From assembly GCF_015291745.1 (NCBI RefSeq), contig NZ_CP030059.1, forward strand, positions 6,165,501 to 6,229,500: a stretch of 64,000 nt of DNA. The letters run 5' to 3'. The notes beneath the pieces are model-generated. The model saw nothing but the letters and a program-made list of their open reading frames with translations. It did no database searches and was not told where the DNA came from. Positions 26,319 to 35,215 of the stretch are shown here, in pieces. Source of the DNA: Bradyrhizobium sp. CCBAU 53351. Lineage in GTDB: Bacteria; Pseudomonadota; Alphaproteobacteria; Rhizobiales; Xanthobacteraceae. The position numbers were made by a program, and so were the translations under genes. Within the stretch, counting starts at the first letter, position 1. The number at the start of each line of letters is the position of its first letter.

Positions 26319-27575
26319 CTAACGCACGGAGGCGCGAAGCTGCGCCGACAGAGCGTCGCGGTGCTCGGGCGCGGCGATCGCGATCATGCGGCGTGCCCGC
26401 TCGGCAAAGCCGGAGCCGCGCAATTCCGCGATGCCCCATTCGGTGACGATGGCGTCGACATCCGCGCGTGGCGTCGTCACCGTCTCGACATCGGCGACGA
26501 TCCGGCTGGTCCCGTCGGGCGCCGTGGCGGGCAGCGCGATGATCGCTCGTCCGCCGGGCGACGCGTTGGCGCCGCGCACGAAGTCGAGCTGCCCGCCGAT
26601 CGCGCCGATCGCAACGCCATTCAGCGTCTCGGAATTGACGCTGCCGTCGAGCCCGACCTGCAGCGCCGAGTTGATCGCGACCAGGCGATTGATCCGCGCC
26701 AGCACGTCCTGGCCGTGCGTGTAGGACGTCGGTCGCACCGATACCGCCGCGTTCTCGTGCACGAAGCGATAGAGCCGTTGCGTACCGATCACCTGATTGG
26801 TGACCGTAATTCCGGCATCGATCCCCTTCTCCGCATTCGTCACCGCGCCGCGTTCGATCAGATCGACGACGGCATCGTTGATCAGGCCGGAATGGATACC
26901 GAGATTGCGCAGGTGGGATAGCGAGGACAGGATCGCGTCAGGAATACGGCCGACACCGCACTGCAGCGTGCTGCCGTCGGCGATCAGGCTTGCGGCATGG
27001 GCGGCAATCCGACGCGAGACGTCATCGAGCGGCGGTGAGACCAGTTCAACGGGAGGCCGGCGCGCGGTCACGCGCAGATGGATCGGCACCTCGGCGGGCC
27101 ATTCCGCTCCAAACGTGAACGGCGCATCCGGGTTGATCTCGGCGATGATGAGACGCGCGCCGCGCGCGGCGTCGATGACATAGTCGTTCGACAGGCTGGC
27201 GCTCAAGCGGCCGTCACCGGCTTCGGCAAGCTGCACCAGAACGACATCAGCCCTGTGGCGTCGCGCGGCGAAGTCGGCGCAGAAGGCGCTGTAGTTGCTC
27301 GGGATCACATCGAGCCGCCCTGCCCTGGCGAGCCGCCGCGCATTGCCGATCACGCCGTAGCTCTGGAACGCCACGTTGGGGGCGCAAGCCACCGGGAACG
27401 TGTCGGAAAAGATCGGCCCGACCATCATGCGGAAGGCCGGAAGTCGGGCGGCCTGCTGCATCAGCGCCTGCGTCAGGGTAATCGGCTCCGCCGTCGCCTG
27501 CCCGCAGACGACGAGATCGCCCTCGCGGACCAGGCCGGAGAGATCGATCGGCGCCGAAGGTTCGGGGATCGCCAT
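26319..27575 (-). CDS. Acetyl-CoA hydrolase/transferase (ACH1/RipA-type) family protein
   Basis: 418 aa CoA-transferase family I. Moves CoA between acyl donors and a carboxylate. The likely catalytic glutamate is in GLDGSVNSETLNG (about 308-320); conserved nearby are GGQLDFVRGANASPGGRAIIALP and VTEWGIAELRG. Members include 4-hydroxybutyrate CoA-transferases and Yersinia RipA, an itaconate CoA-transferase. It starts with ATG 27575, one base after the acyl-CoA ligase stop, as the last gene of the TRAP operon. Confidence 0.92.
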   Translation of the reverse strand: MAIPEPSAPIDLSGLVREGDLVVCGQATAEPITLTQALMQQAARLPAFRMMVGPIFSDTFPVACAPNVAFQSYGVIGNARRLARAGRLDVIPSNYSAFCADFAARRHRADVVLVQLAEAGDGRLSASLSNDYVIDAARGARLIIAEINPDAPFTFGAEWPAEVPIHLRVTARRPPVELVSPPLDDVSRRIAAHAASLIADGSTLQCGVGRIPDAILSSLSHLRNLGIHSGLINDAVVDLIERGAVTNAEKGIDAGITVTNQVIGTQRLYRFVHENAAVSVRPTSYTHGQDVLARINRLVAINSALQVGLDGSVNSETLNGVAIGAIGGQLDFVRGANASPGGRAIIALPATAPDGTSRIVADVETVTTPRADVDAIVTEWGIAELRGSGFAERARRMIAIAAPEHRDALSAQLRASVR

Positions 27576-27576
27576 C

Positions 27577-29130
27577 TCAGCCCATCGGCGTGAGGCGCTT
27601 GGAGGACTCAGCCAGCAACGTGCGCAGCTCGGTCTTCACAATCTTGCCGTAGCTGTTCTTGGGAAGCTCAGCGGTGAAGTAATAATGCTTCGGCCGCTTG
27701 AAGCGCGCGATCCACGCATTGCAGACCTGATCGAGCTCGTCTCGCGTGACTGCCTTGCCCGCGACGGGAACGACGACCGCCACGACCTCCTCGCCCCATT
27801 CCGGATGCGGCCGGCCGATCACCGAGACTTCGGCGACGGCCTCGTGCCGCAGCAACACCTCCTCGACCTCGCGCGGATAGATGTTGGTGCCGCCGGAGAT
27901 GATGACGTCCTTGGAGCGGTCCTTCAGCGTGAGGAAGCCGTCGGCATCGAAGGCGCCCATGTCGCCGGTGTAGAGCCAGCCATCGCGCAACGTGTTCGCG
28001 GTCGCCTCCGGATTCTGCCAGTAGCCGGACATCACGGTATCGCCGCGCACGATGATTTCGCCGATCTCGCCCGCGGCAACATCGCGTCCGGTCTCGTCCA
28101 CGGTGCGCACCTGCACGACGCCTTGGGCAATGCCGACCGAGGCGAGGCGCTCCTCGTACCGAGGATGACCGGCGGCCGTATGCATGCGCTTCGGCAAGTA
28201 GGTGATGGTCATCGGCGTCTCGCCCTGGCCATAGATCTGCGCCAGCTTCGGGCCGAACACGCCCAGCGCCGCCTTGCAATCGGCGACATACATGGGGCCG
28301 CCGCCATAGATGATGGTCTTCAATCCCGGTGTGGTTGCACCCGCCGCCTGCGCCGCGACCGTCAGGCGCCGCACCATGGTGGGCGCGGCGAAGAAGGAGA
28401 TGTTCTCGCGCTTCGCCGTCAGGTCCAGAATTTCGTCCGACTCGAAGCGGCCGCTCTCCGGAATGATCTGCGCGCCCATGCCTAGCACATGCGGCACCAT
28501 ATAAAGACCTGACCCATGCGACATCGGGGCGGCGTGCAGCAGCGCCTCGCCCGGGACGATCGGATTGATCTCGGCGAGGTAGCTCAGCGACATCGCCAAC
28601 AGATTGCGATGGCTGAGTACGGCGCCCTTGGGCCGGCCGGTGGTGCCGCTGGTGTAGAAGATCCAGGCGGGATCGGTGATGGCGACATCGCCGATAGCGA
28701 TGCCATCGGCTTTTTCCAGCGCGCGGTGCTCGCCCGAGCCGATCTCGACGATGTGCGGCTTGACCGTCGCGAGCGCCAACGCTTCGGAGGCAACCCCCGC
28801 CATGTCTTCGGTCACGAACACGAGCGCGGCGCCGGAATTGTCGAGAATGAACGCAACCTCGCGCGGATGCAGTTTTGCGTTGATGGGAACGGCGACCAGG
28901 CCCGCATGCCAGCAGGCATAGAGGCAGGCGACATAGTCCGGCACGTTCTTCATCAGCAGCGCGACGCGATCGCCCTTGGCGAGGCCGAGGCGTTGCCGCA
29001 GCGCGCCCGCGAGCGATGCCACCGTCGCGGCGAGCCGGCCGTAATCGGCGACCGGCGTCAGACCCTTGAGCAGGGCCGGCGCGGAGGCGTCCGCTTTGGC
29101 GGCACGCAGCAGATGATGAGCGAGGTTCAC
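27577..29130 (-). CDS. AMP-dependent acyl-CoA synthetase
   Basis: 517 aa from GTG 29130, which has GGGGG eight bases upstream; the longer frame above is rejected. ANL motifs: FYTSGTTGRPKGA (about 161-173), IYGQGETPM, YTGDMGAFDADGFLTLKDRSKDVIISGG, NIYPREVEEVL and the catalytic lysine in NSYGKIVKTEL. It lies 23 bases after the acyl-CoA dehydrogenase gene, in the divergent dicarboxylate-type cluster. Substrate not readable. Confidence 0.94.
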   Translation of the reverse strand: MNLAHHLLRAAKADASAPALLKGLTPVADYGRLAATVASLAGALRQRLGLAKGDRVALLMKNVPDYVACLYACWHAGLVAVPINAKLHPREVAFILDNSGAALVFVTEDMAGVASEALALATVKPHIVEIGSGEHRALEKADGIAIGDVAITDPAWIFYTSGTTGRPKGAVLSHRNLLAMSLSYLAEINPIVPGEALLHAAPMSHGSGLYMVPHVLGMGAQIIPESGRFESDEILDLTAKRENISFFAAPTMVRRLTVAAQAAGATTPGLKTIIYGGGPMYVADCKAALGVFGPKLAQIYGQGETPMTITYLPKRMHTAAGHPRYEERLASVGIAQGVVQVRTVDETGRDVAAGEIGEIIVRGDTVMSGYWQNPEATANTLRDGWLYTGDMGAFDADGFLTLKDRSKDVIISGGTNIYPREVEEVLLRHEAVAEVSVIGRPHPEWGEEVVAVVVPVAGKAVTRDELDQVCNAWIARFKRPKHYYFTAELPKNSYGKIVKTELRTLLAESSKRLTPMG

Positions 29131-29153
29131 TGTGATCCCCCTGAAGGCTAAGC

Positions 29154-30320
29154 CTAATACGACTTGGCGAGGCCCAGCACCTTTTCCGCAATGAAGCTGA
29201 GCGCGAGCTGCGGGCTGACCGGCGCGATGCGCGGGATCAGCACTTCGCGCAGATAACGCTCGACGTGGAACTCCTTGGCATAACCGAAACCGCCATGGGT
29301 CATTACGGCCTGCTCGCAAGCGTGGTAGCCGGCTTCACCGGCGAAATACTTCGCAGCATTGGCGCCGGCGCCGCAGGGCAGGCCCTTGTCGTACTGCCAG
29401 GCCGCCTGCATCACCATCAGCCAGGCCGCCTCCAGCTCGACCCAATTCACGGCAAGCGGATGCTGGATGCCCTGGTTCTTGCCGATCGGACGGTTGAACA
29501 CGACCCGCGTCTTGGCGTATTCGGTCGCGCGCGACAGCGCCAGCTTGCCGAGGCCGACCGCTTCCGCCGCGATCAGGATGCGCTCGGGGTTCATGCCTTC
29601 AAGGATGTACTGAAAACCCTTGCCTTCTTCGCCGATCCGATCCTCCATCGGAATTTCAAAGTCCTCGAAGAACAGCTCGTTGGAATCGACGATCTTGCGG
29701 CCCATCTTCTCGATCTCGTGGACCTTGATCCTGTTGCGGTCGAAATCGGTGTAGAACAGGCTGAGGCCGTGGGTCGGCGAGCGCACCTCCTCCAGCGGCG
29801 TGGTGCGCGCCAGCAGCAGGATCTTGTGCGCGACCTGCGCGGTCGAGATCCACACTTTCTGGCCGTTGACGATGTAACGGTCGTTCTTGGCGACCGCCCG
29901 CGTCTTGAGCTGCGTGGTGTTGAGGCCGGTGTTGGGCTCGGTGACGGCAAAGCACGCCTTCTCGCGGCCCTCGACCATCGGCGGCAGCATGCGCTTGCGC
30001 TGCGCCTCGGTGCCGAACACGACGACGGGATTGAGACCGAACACGTTGATGTGCACCGCGGAGGCGCCGGACATGCCGGCCCCGGATTCCGCGATGGTGC
30101 GCATCATGATCGCAGCTTCGGTGATGCCGAGCCCCGAGCCGCCATACTCCTCGGGCACGCAGATGCCCAGCCAGCCGGCGTCCGCCAGCGCCTTGTGGAA
30201 ATCGTGCGGGAAGCCGCCGTCGTGGTCCTTCTTCAGCCAATAGGCATCCGGAAAGCCTTCGCAGATTTTTGCGATGGCATCGCGAATGGCTTCCTGCTGA
30301 TCGGTGAGCGCGAAATCCAT
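29154..30320 (-). CDS. Acyl-CoA dehydrogenase
   Basis: 388 aa FAD enzyme, from ATG 30320 with AAGGAG eight bases upstream. Full domain order: N-terminal helical part, middle domain with CFAVTEPNTGLNTTQLKTRAV (about 139-159) and WISTAQVAHKILLLAR, then C-terminal RVVFNRPIGKNQGIQHPLA and MTHGGFGYAKEFHVERYLREVLIPRIAPVS. The Pseudomonas itaconate operon also holds an acyl-CoA dehydrogenase. Here it might act on a methylsuccinyl- or related CoA ester, but this is inference. Confidence 0.95.
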   Translation of the reverse strand: MDFALTDQQEAIRDAIAKICEGFPDAYWLKKDHDGGFPHDFHKALADAGWLGICVPEEYGGSGLGITEAAIMMRTIAESGAGMSGASAVHINVFGLNPVVVFGTEAQRKRMLPPMVEGREKACFAVTEPNTGLNTTQLKTRAVAKNDRYIVNGQKVWISTAQVAHKILLLARTTPLEEVRSPTHGLSLFYTDFDRNRIKVHEIEKMGRKIVDSNELFFEDFEIPMEDRIGEEGKGFQYILEGMNPERILIAAEAVGLGKLALSRATEYAKTRVVFNRPIGKNQGIQHPLAVNWVELEAAWLMVMQAAWQYDKGLPCGAGANAAKYFAGEAGYHACEQAVMTHGGFGYAKEFHVERYLREVLIPRIAPVSPQLALSFIAEKVLGLAKSY

Positions 30321-30358
30321 GTTGCTTGATCTCCTTCTTGGAAGCCGCGAGCTCGTTC

Positions 30359-31648
30359 CTAGCGCCCCATCTGCGAGGGCAGCCAGAGGATGATAGACGG
30401 AAACGCCACCAAAATCGCGATCGCGATCAGATGCGCGATGAAATGCGGGAAGGTGCCGTGGAACACTTCCGCCACCGGCCGCTTGGCATAGCGGGCGACG
30501 ATGAAGCAGTTGAGGCCCACGGGCGGCGTGATCATGCCGACCTCGGCGGTGACGATCTTGATGACGCCGAACCAGATCGGATCGAAGCCGAGCGCCTTGA
30601 TCAGCGGCAGCACGATCGGCACGGTCAGCACCAGGATCGCGATCTGGTCCATGAACGAGCCGAGCACGATGTAGCCGAACAGGATCAGCGTGATGATCAC
30701 CCAGCGCGAGGTCTGCAGCGAACCGATCCAGGCGACGAGATCCTGCGTCACATGGGTGAGCGTGAAGAAATAGCCGAAGATCGAGGCGCCCACGAGGATC
30801 GTCACGATCATGCAGGTGCCGTGGCAGGCGCTGAGCAGCGCCTTGTACAGCGATCCCGGCGTCACCCTCCCCTTGGCGATGGCCAGCAGCAGCGCACCCG
30901 CAGCCCCAAGTGCGGAGGCTTCCGTCGGCGTCGCCACGCCGAGATAGATCGTGCCGGTGACGAGCGAGAACAGCAGCGCCATCGGCCCGACCTGCCACAG
31001 CAGCGAAAAACGCTCGCGCCAGGACACGGGCTCGATGCGCGGCGCCCGCGACGGATCCTGCCAGACCAGGAAGTAGATCGTCGCCATGATGGTGGCGGTG
31101 ACGAGCGCTGCCGGAATGATGCCGCCGATCAGGAGCTGCCCGATATTGACCTCCGCGAGCAGGCCGAAGATCACCAGCGCCACGCTGGGCGGGATCAACA
31201 TCGCCAGTGTGCCCGAGATCGCCACGACGCCTGCCGCCATCTTCGGCTCATAGCCCTGGCGGATCATGGCCGGAAGACTGGTCGACGACAGCGTCGCGGC
31301 CGATGCCGTCGAGGTGCCGCAGATCGCCCCAAAGCCGGCTCCGGCCAGAGCGGTCGCCATGCCGAGCCCGCCGGGGATCCGGCCAACCCACGCGGAGGCC
31401 GTCTTGAACATGTCGTCGGCCACGCCGGACAGCAGCACGAGGTCCGCCATCAGCAGGAACATCGGGATGGTGATCAATTCATAGGACGACACCGTCGAGA
31501 GCGGCGCCGTCTGCAGAATGCCGAACAGCGTGCCGGTGCCGCCGACCATCAGCAGACCGACCGAGCCGGCGAATCCCATGGCGAAACCGACCGGCGTGCC
31601 GATCGCCAGCAGGACAAAAAGCAATCCAAGCACGAGGATGACTGTCAT
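30359..31648 (-). CDS. dctM: TRAP transporter large permease (DctM-type)
   Basis: 429 aa, about a dozen membrane spans. Permease of a tripartite ATP-independent periplasmic transporter for a carboxylate. DctM signatures: FLLMADLVLLSG, ICGTSTASAATLSS, PPSVALVIFG, then GMITPPVGLNCFIV. Its stop lies 38 bases before the acyl-CoA dehydrogenase start. Eleven bases after the dctQ stop, same strand. Confidence 0.95.
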   Translation of the reverse strand: MTVILVLGLLFVLLAIGTPVGFAMGFAGSVGLLMVGGTGTLFGILQTAPLSTVSSYELITIPMFLLMADLVLLSGVADDMFKTASAWVGRIPGGLGMATALAGAGFGAICGTSTASAATLSSTSLPAMIRQGYEPKMAAGVVAISGTLAMLIPPSVALVIFGLLAEVNIGQLLIGGIIPAALVTATIMATIYFLVWQDPSRAPRIEPVSWRERFSLLWQVGPMALLFSLVTGTIYLGVATPTEASALGAAGALLLAIAKGRVTPGSLYKALLSACHGTCMIVTILVGASIFGYFFTLTHVTQDLVAWIGSLQTSRWVIITLILFGYIVLGSFMDQIAILVLTVPIVLPLIKALGFDPIWFGVIKIVTAEVGMITPPVGLNCFIVARYAKRPVAEVFHGTFPHFIAHLIAIAILVAFPSIILWLPSQMGR

Positions 31649-31659
31649 CGCGGCCGCCG

Positions 31660-32214
31660 TTATTCGAAGGAATGGGCTTCGCCGGTCTCGTTGACAGGCG
31701 GCAGGGGAAACAGATCACGACCCGAGATGAGGCTGAGGACATTGCCGACGAGCTGCAGCGCCAGCCGCAGCACCAGGACGCCGCAGCCGAACGGCACCAG
31801 CGCGGCCGAGATCCAGGTCGGCCAGGCAATGGCGCCGGCCAGCACGTCTTGCTGCTCGTAATTCTCCAGCGCGCGCTCGAACCCGACCTTGCAGATCAAA
31901 GCGAAGACGAACAGGCCGGTGAGTGCGGTGACGATCTCCGACAGCCTCCGGCCCCCGGTGGGAAAGCGCGAGAGCAGGATGTCCACGCCGACATGCGCAT
32001 GCACGCGCAAGGTATCGGACAACGTCAGGAAGAACACGGCGGCCAGAAGGTAGAGCCCGATCAGGTCGTAGGTGAAGGAGAACGGGCTGTTCATGACGTA
32101 GCGCATGAACACGTCGGCCACCACCAAGGCCATGATCGCAAACAGAGCGACCGCGGCGATCACCGTCAGCGCGCGCTCCAATACGCCGAGCACGTCCGTC
32201 GCCCGCTTGATCAT
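31660..32214 (-). CDS. dctQ: TRAP transporter small permease (DctQ-type)
   Basis: 184 aa from ATG 32214 with GGGAG nearby; four predicted spans (about 9-35, 45-65, 87-110, 128-150). Connects the solute receptor to the large permease. Marker pattern: FMRYVMNSPFSFTYDLIGLYLLAAVFF. Lies between the receptor gene and dctM in the usual P-Q-M order. Confidence 0.92.
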   Translation of the reverse strand: MIKRATDVLGVLERALTVIAAVALFAIMALVVADVFMRYVMNSPFSFTYDLIGLYLLAAVFFLTLSDTLRVHAHVGVDILLSRFPTGGRRLSEIVTALTGLFVFALICKVGFERALENYEQQDVLAGAIAWPTWISAALVPFGCGVLVLRLALQLVGNVLSLISGRDLFPLPPVNETGEAHSFE

Positions 32215-32260
32215 CGCTCTCCCTTTCCGCTCGATCCTGTAGGCAGCGCCCCCTGCGGCG

Positions 32261-33289
32261 CTACTTCGCGCCACTCGCCGCGAGCAAGCCTTCGAACTCC
32301 TTCAGCGCGGCGGAAGCCTGCTTGCCGCGGCTGTCGAGCCCGGCTGCCCATTCCTGCGCGACGCCCTTGAGCTTCTCTTTCATCTCAGCACGCGTGGCAT
32401 CCGGGAGCGCGGTGAAGCCGATCCCCCCGTCCTTCATCTTCTGCCGTGTCGCGTCCTGCTCCTTGTCGACGTCGGCGCAGGCCTTCGGCGTGATTGCTTC
32501 CGACGCGGCGTCCATCGCCTTCTTCACATCGTCGGGCAGCTTGTCCCAGACCGATTGATTGATCGAGTAGGCAACGATGAAGCTGCCGAAGCTGACGCCG
32601 TCGGTCGCGTATTTGACGAGCTTGTCGAGGCCATAGGCGACGACGCTGTCCATGGGGAACAGCAGCCCGTCCATCGTGCCGCGCGACAGCGATTCATAGG
32701 CATCGGGCGCGGCCATGCGCACCGGCACCGCGCCGAGCGTACGGACCGTCAGATCCTGCGCACCGCCGGTGGTGCGCAGCTTCAGCCCCTGCATGTCCTT
32801 GATGGTCTCGACCTTCGCCTTGGCGGTCCACACCTGATAGGGCGGCAGCACCACGGCCATCAGCAGCTTGATCTTGTTGGGCGCATATTCCTGCTTGGCG
32901 AGGATGCCTTCCCGCGCCGTTTTCCAATAGGCCAGCGTGCCCTGGCAACTGGTCTGGAAGGCGCCCGGCAATTGCGCGACCTCGGACAGCGGCATCTTGT
33001 CGGAGACGTAGGACGGCCCGATGTAGCCGATGTCGACCACGCCGGACTGCGTCAGCCGCAGCATGTCGGTGGCCTTGCCGATCTGCTGGTTCGGATAATG
33101 CGTGAACGTCACCGCGCCGTTGGTGCGCTTGGCGACATCGTCCATCCACGGCTTCAGCATCAGGCGGACGAGATAGTGGTCGGCGGGGAAGCTGTCGGCG
33201 ACCTTCAGCTCCAGCGCCTGCGCCGGCAATATCGAGACCGGCAGTGAGAATGCCAACGCGGCGGCCGCCCAGACCCAATTTCTCTTCAT
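32261..33289 (-). CDS. dctP: TRAP transporter solute-binding protein (DctP-type)
   Basis: 342 aa periplasmic receptor. Signal peptide (KRNWVWAAAALAFSLPVSILPAQA) about residues 2-25. Fold motifs YPNQQIGKATDMLRLTQSGVVDIGYIGPS and LKLRTTGGAQDLTVRTLGAVPV, where the Arg (LRT) is the usual carboxylate anchor. First gene of the minus-strand operon, divergent from the CaiB-type gene across a 223-base control region. Confidence 0.95.
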   Translation of the reverse strand: MKRNWVWAAAALAFSLPVSILPAQALELKVADSFPADHYLVRLMLKPWMDDVAKRTNGAVTFTHYPNQQIGKATDMLRLTQSGVVDIGYIGPSYVSDKMPLSEVAQLPGAFQTSCQGTLAYWKTAREGILAKQEYAPNKIKLLMAVVLPPYQVWTAKAKVETIKDMQGLKLRTTGGAQDLTVRTLGAVPVRMAAPDAYESLSRGTMDGLLFPMDSVVAYGLDKLVKYATDGVSFGSFIVAYSINQSVWDKLPDDVKKAMDAASEAITPKACADVDKEQDATRQKMKDGGIGFTALPDATRAEMKEKLKGVAQEWAAGLDSRGKQASAALKEFEGLLAASGAK

Positions 33290-33512
33290 TCGCTTTCTCC
33301 CTGACGCGCCCTCACGCCGACGGCGGCAGCCAATTTGCTGCCGGTCGCTTCGGCCTCGCTTCTTGCTTGAGAAGTTTGTACATATATGTGAATTTATATG
33401 TCAAGTATATGAACTAAGCATAGGCCTATGCGGCTCTTGGCGAAGCCTACGAATTGACATGCTCGTTTTCTGAACACTAACTCCACGTATATGAACTCTC
33501 ACGCGAGGCCTC
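33290..33512. promoter_or_regulatory. Divergent control region with repeated GTATATGAACT boxes
   Basis: Intergenic region between the TRAP operon (minus) and the CoA-transferase operon (plus). Direct repeats of GTATATGAACT at 33405-33415 and 33487-33497, with related CATATATGTGAA and TTATATGTCAA just upstream of the first. A possible sigma-70 -35 TTGACA lies at 33454-33459, with a weak -10 about 17 bases on. The second box is downstream of this promoter, as an operator would be. The IclR regulator at 36132 is the likely binder. Confidence 0.45.
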
Positions 33513-34715
33513 ATGGGACCGCTCGCCGGCTTCACCATTCTCGACCTGACCTCCGTGTTGATGGGCCCCTACGGCACACAGGTGCTGGCCGACATGGGGG
33601 CCGATATCATCAAGGTCGAAAGCCCCGAGGGCGACATCGTCCGCCAGATCGGTCCCGGCCGCACGCCCGGCATGGGCGGGATGTTCCTCAATGCCAATCG
33701 CGGCAAGCGCAGCATCGTGCTCGATCTCAAGAAGAAGGAAGGCCGCGACGCGCTGCTAAGACTGGCGAAGCGCGCCAATGCGCTGGTCTACAACGTGCGC
33801 CCGCAAGCCATGGCGCGGCTCGGCCTCGACTACGAGAGCCTCCGCGCGATCAACCCCGCGCTCGTCTATGTCGGTGCGTTCGGCTACGGCCAGTCCGGTC
33901 CCTACGCCGCAAAGCCCGCTTATGACGATCTGATCCAGGGCGCGGCGACCATCCCGACACTGCTGGCAGCCGCCGGCGACGGCACGCCGCGCTACGTCCC
34001 CGTCACCATCGCCGACCGCATCGTCGGGCTGATGATGGTCAATGCGATCATGGGCGGGCTGATGCACCAGCAGCGCACGGGGGTGGGCCAGCGCATCGAC
34101 GTGCCGATGTTCGAATCGATGGCGGAGTTCGTGCTGGTCGATCATCTCGGTGGCCTCACCTATGACCCGCCGCTCGACCATGGCGGCTATCCCCGCCTGC
34201 TGTCGCGCTACCGCCGGCCCTACAAGACCAGCGACGGCTATCTCTGCGTCCTCATCTACAACGACAAGCACTGGCGCAGCTTCTTCGAGGCGATCGGGCA
34301 GCCACATTTCCTCGATCAGCCGCGCTTCGCCAACCACGCCGCGCGCACCAAGCATATCGACGAGATCTACGCGGAGATCGGCCAGATCTTCACCACGCGC
34401 ACCACCGCGGAGTGGCGAGAGCTGCTGGAGCGCGCCGACATTCCGGTGATGCCGATGCACACGCTGGAGAGCATCCTGGACGATCCGCACCTCAATGCGG
34501 TCGACTTTTTCAAGACGGTGGACCACCCCGTTGAGGGACGCATCCGCCAGATGCGCGTACCCTCCACCTGGAGCGCAACCCAGCCGGAGCCAGCCGGTCC
34601 CGCGCCGACGCTCGGCCAGCACGGCCGCGACATCCTGCATGAGGCCGGCTTCTCGACTGAAGAGATCGACCAGCTCGCAGAGCAGAAGGCAGTTCACCTG
34701 GCGCCGCTGCCGTAA
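33513..34715 (+). CDS. CaiB/BaiF-type CoA-transferase (family III)
   Basis: 400 aa. Transfers CoA from a donor ester to a carboxylic acid. Family III signature: GFTILDLTSVLMGPYGTQVLADMGADIIKVE (about 6-36), and the segment PAYDDLIQGAA with the likely active-site Asp (138/139). It could act as the itaconate or mesaconate CoA-transferase of the pathway that follows. First gene of the plus-strand operon, 48 bases before the MaoC gene; start ATG 33513. Confidence 0.93.
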   Translation: MGPLAGFTILDLTSVLMGPYGTQVLADMGADIIKVESPEGDIVRQIGPGRTPGMGGMFLNANRGKRSIVLDLKKKEGRDALLRLAKRANALVYNVRPQAMARLGLDYESLRAINPALVYVGAFGYGQSGPYAAKPAYDDLIQGAATIPTLLAAAGDGTPRYVPVTIADRIVGLMMVNAIMGGLMHQQRTGVGQRIDVPMFESMAEFVLVDHLGGLTYDPPLDHGGYPRLLSRYRRPYKTSDGYLCVLIYNDKHWRSFFEAIGQPHFLDQPRFANHAARTKHIDEIYAEIGQIFTTRTTAEWRELLERADIPVMPMHTLESILDDPHLNAVDFFKTVDHPVEGRIRQMRVPSTWSATQPEPAGPAPTLGQHGRDILHEAGFSTEEIDQLAEQKAVHLAPLP

Positions 34716-34762
34716 GAAGCGGGCGGCGCCGGCAAAAATCGAGACACAGGGAGGAAACCGCG

Positions 34763-35215
34763 ATGGCCGGACTTTATTTCGAAGACTTTTCCGTAGGCCA
34801 GGAGTTCAGGCATCCGCTGACTCGGACCGTCACGGAGATGGACAACACCATGTTCAGCCTGCTGACGCTCAACCCGCAGCCGCTGCATATCGACGCGCAT
34901 TTCGCCGAAAAGACCGAGTTTGGGCAGCGCATTTTCAACAGCCTTTACACCCTCGGCATCATGATCGGCATGACGGTCTATGATACGACCATGGGCACCA
35001 CCGTTGCCAATCTCGGCATGACCGACGTCACGTTTCCAAAACCGGTCTTCCATGGCGACACCTTGCGGGCGACGACGAAGGTGCTTTCGTTGAGGGAATC
35101 CAAATCGCGCCCGAGAGCGGGTATCGTCGAGTTCGAGCACCACGCCTTGAACCAGAACGACGAGATCGTCGGAAAATGCCGCCGCATGGCGATGATGCAC
35201 AAGAGGCCGGTCTGA
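34763..35215 (+). CDS. MaoC-like (R)-specific hydratase
   Basis: 150 aa hot-dog-fold enoyl-CoA hydratase. The MaoC active-site stretch is LNPQPLHIDAHFAEKTEFGQRIFNSLYT (about 36-63). In the itaconate pathway an enzyme of this family adds water to itaconyl- or mesaconyl-CoA, giving citramalyl-CoA. A GGGAGG site precedes ATG 34763. Its TGA overlaps the next ATG. Confidence 0.93.
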   Translation: MAGLYFEDFSVGQEFRHPLTRTVTEMDNTMFSLLTLNPQPLHIDAHFAEKTEFGQRIFNSLYTLGIMIGMTVYDTTMGTTVANLGMTDVTFPKPVFHGDTLRATTKVLSLRESKSRPRAGIVEFEHHALNQNDEIVGKCRRMAMMHKRPV

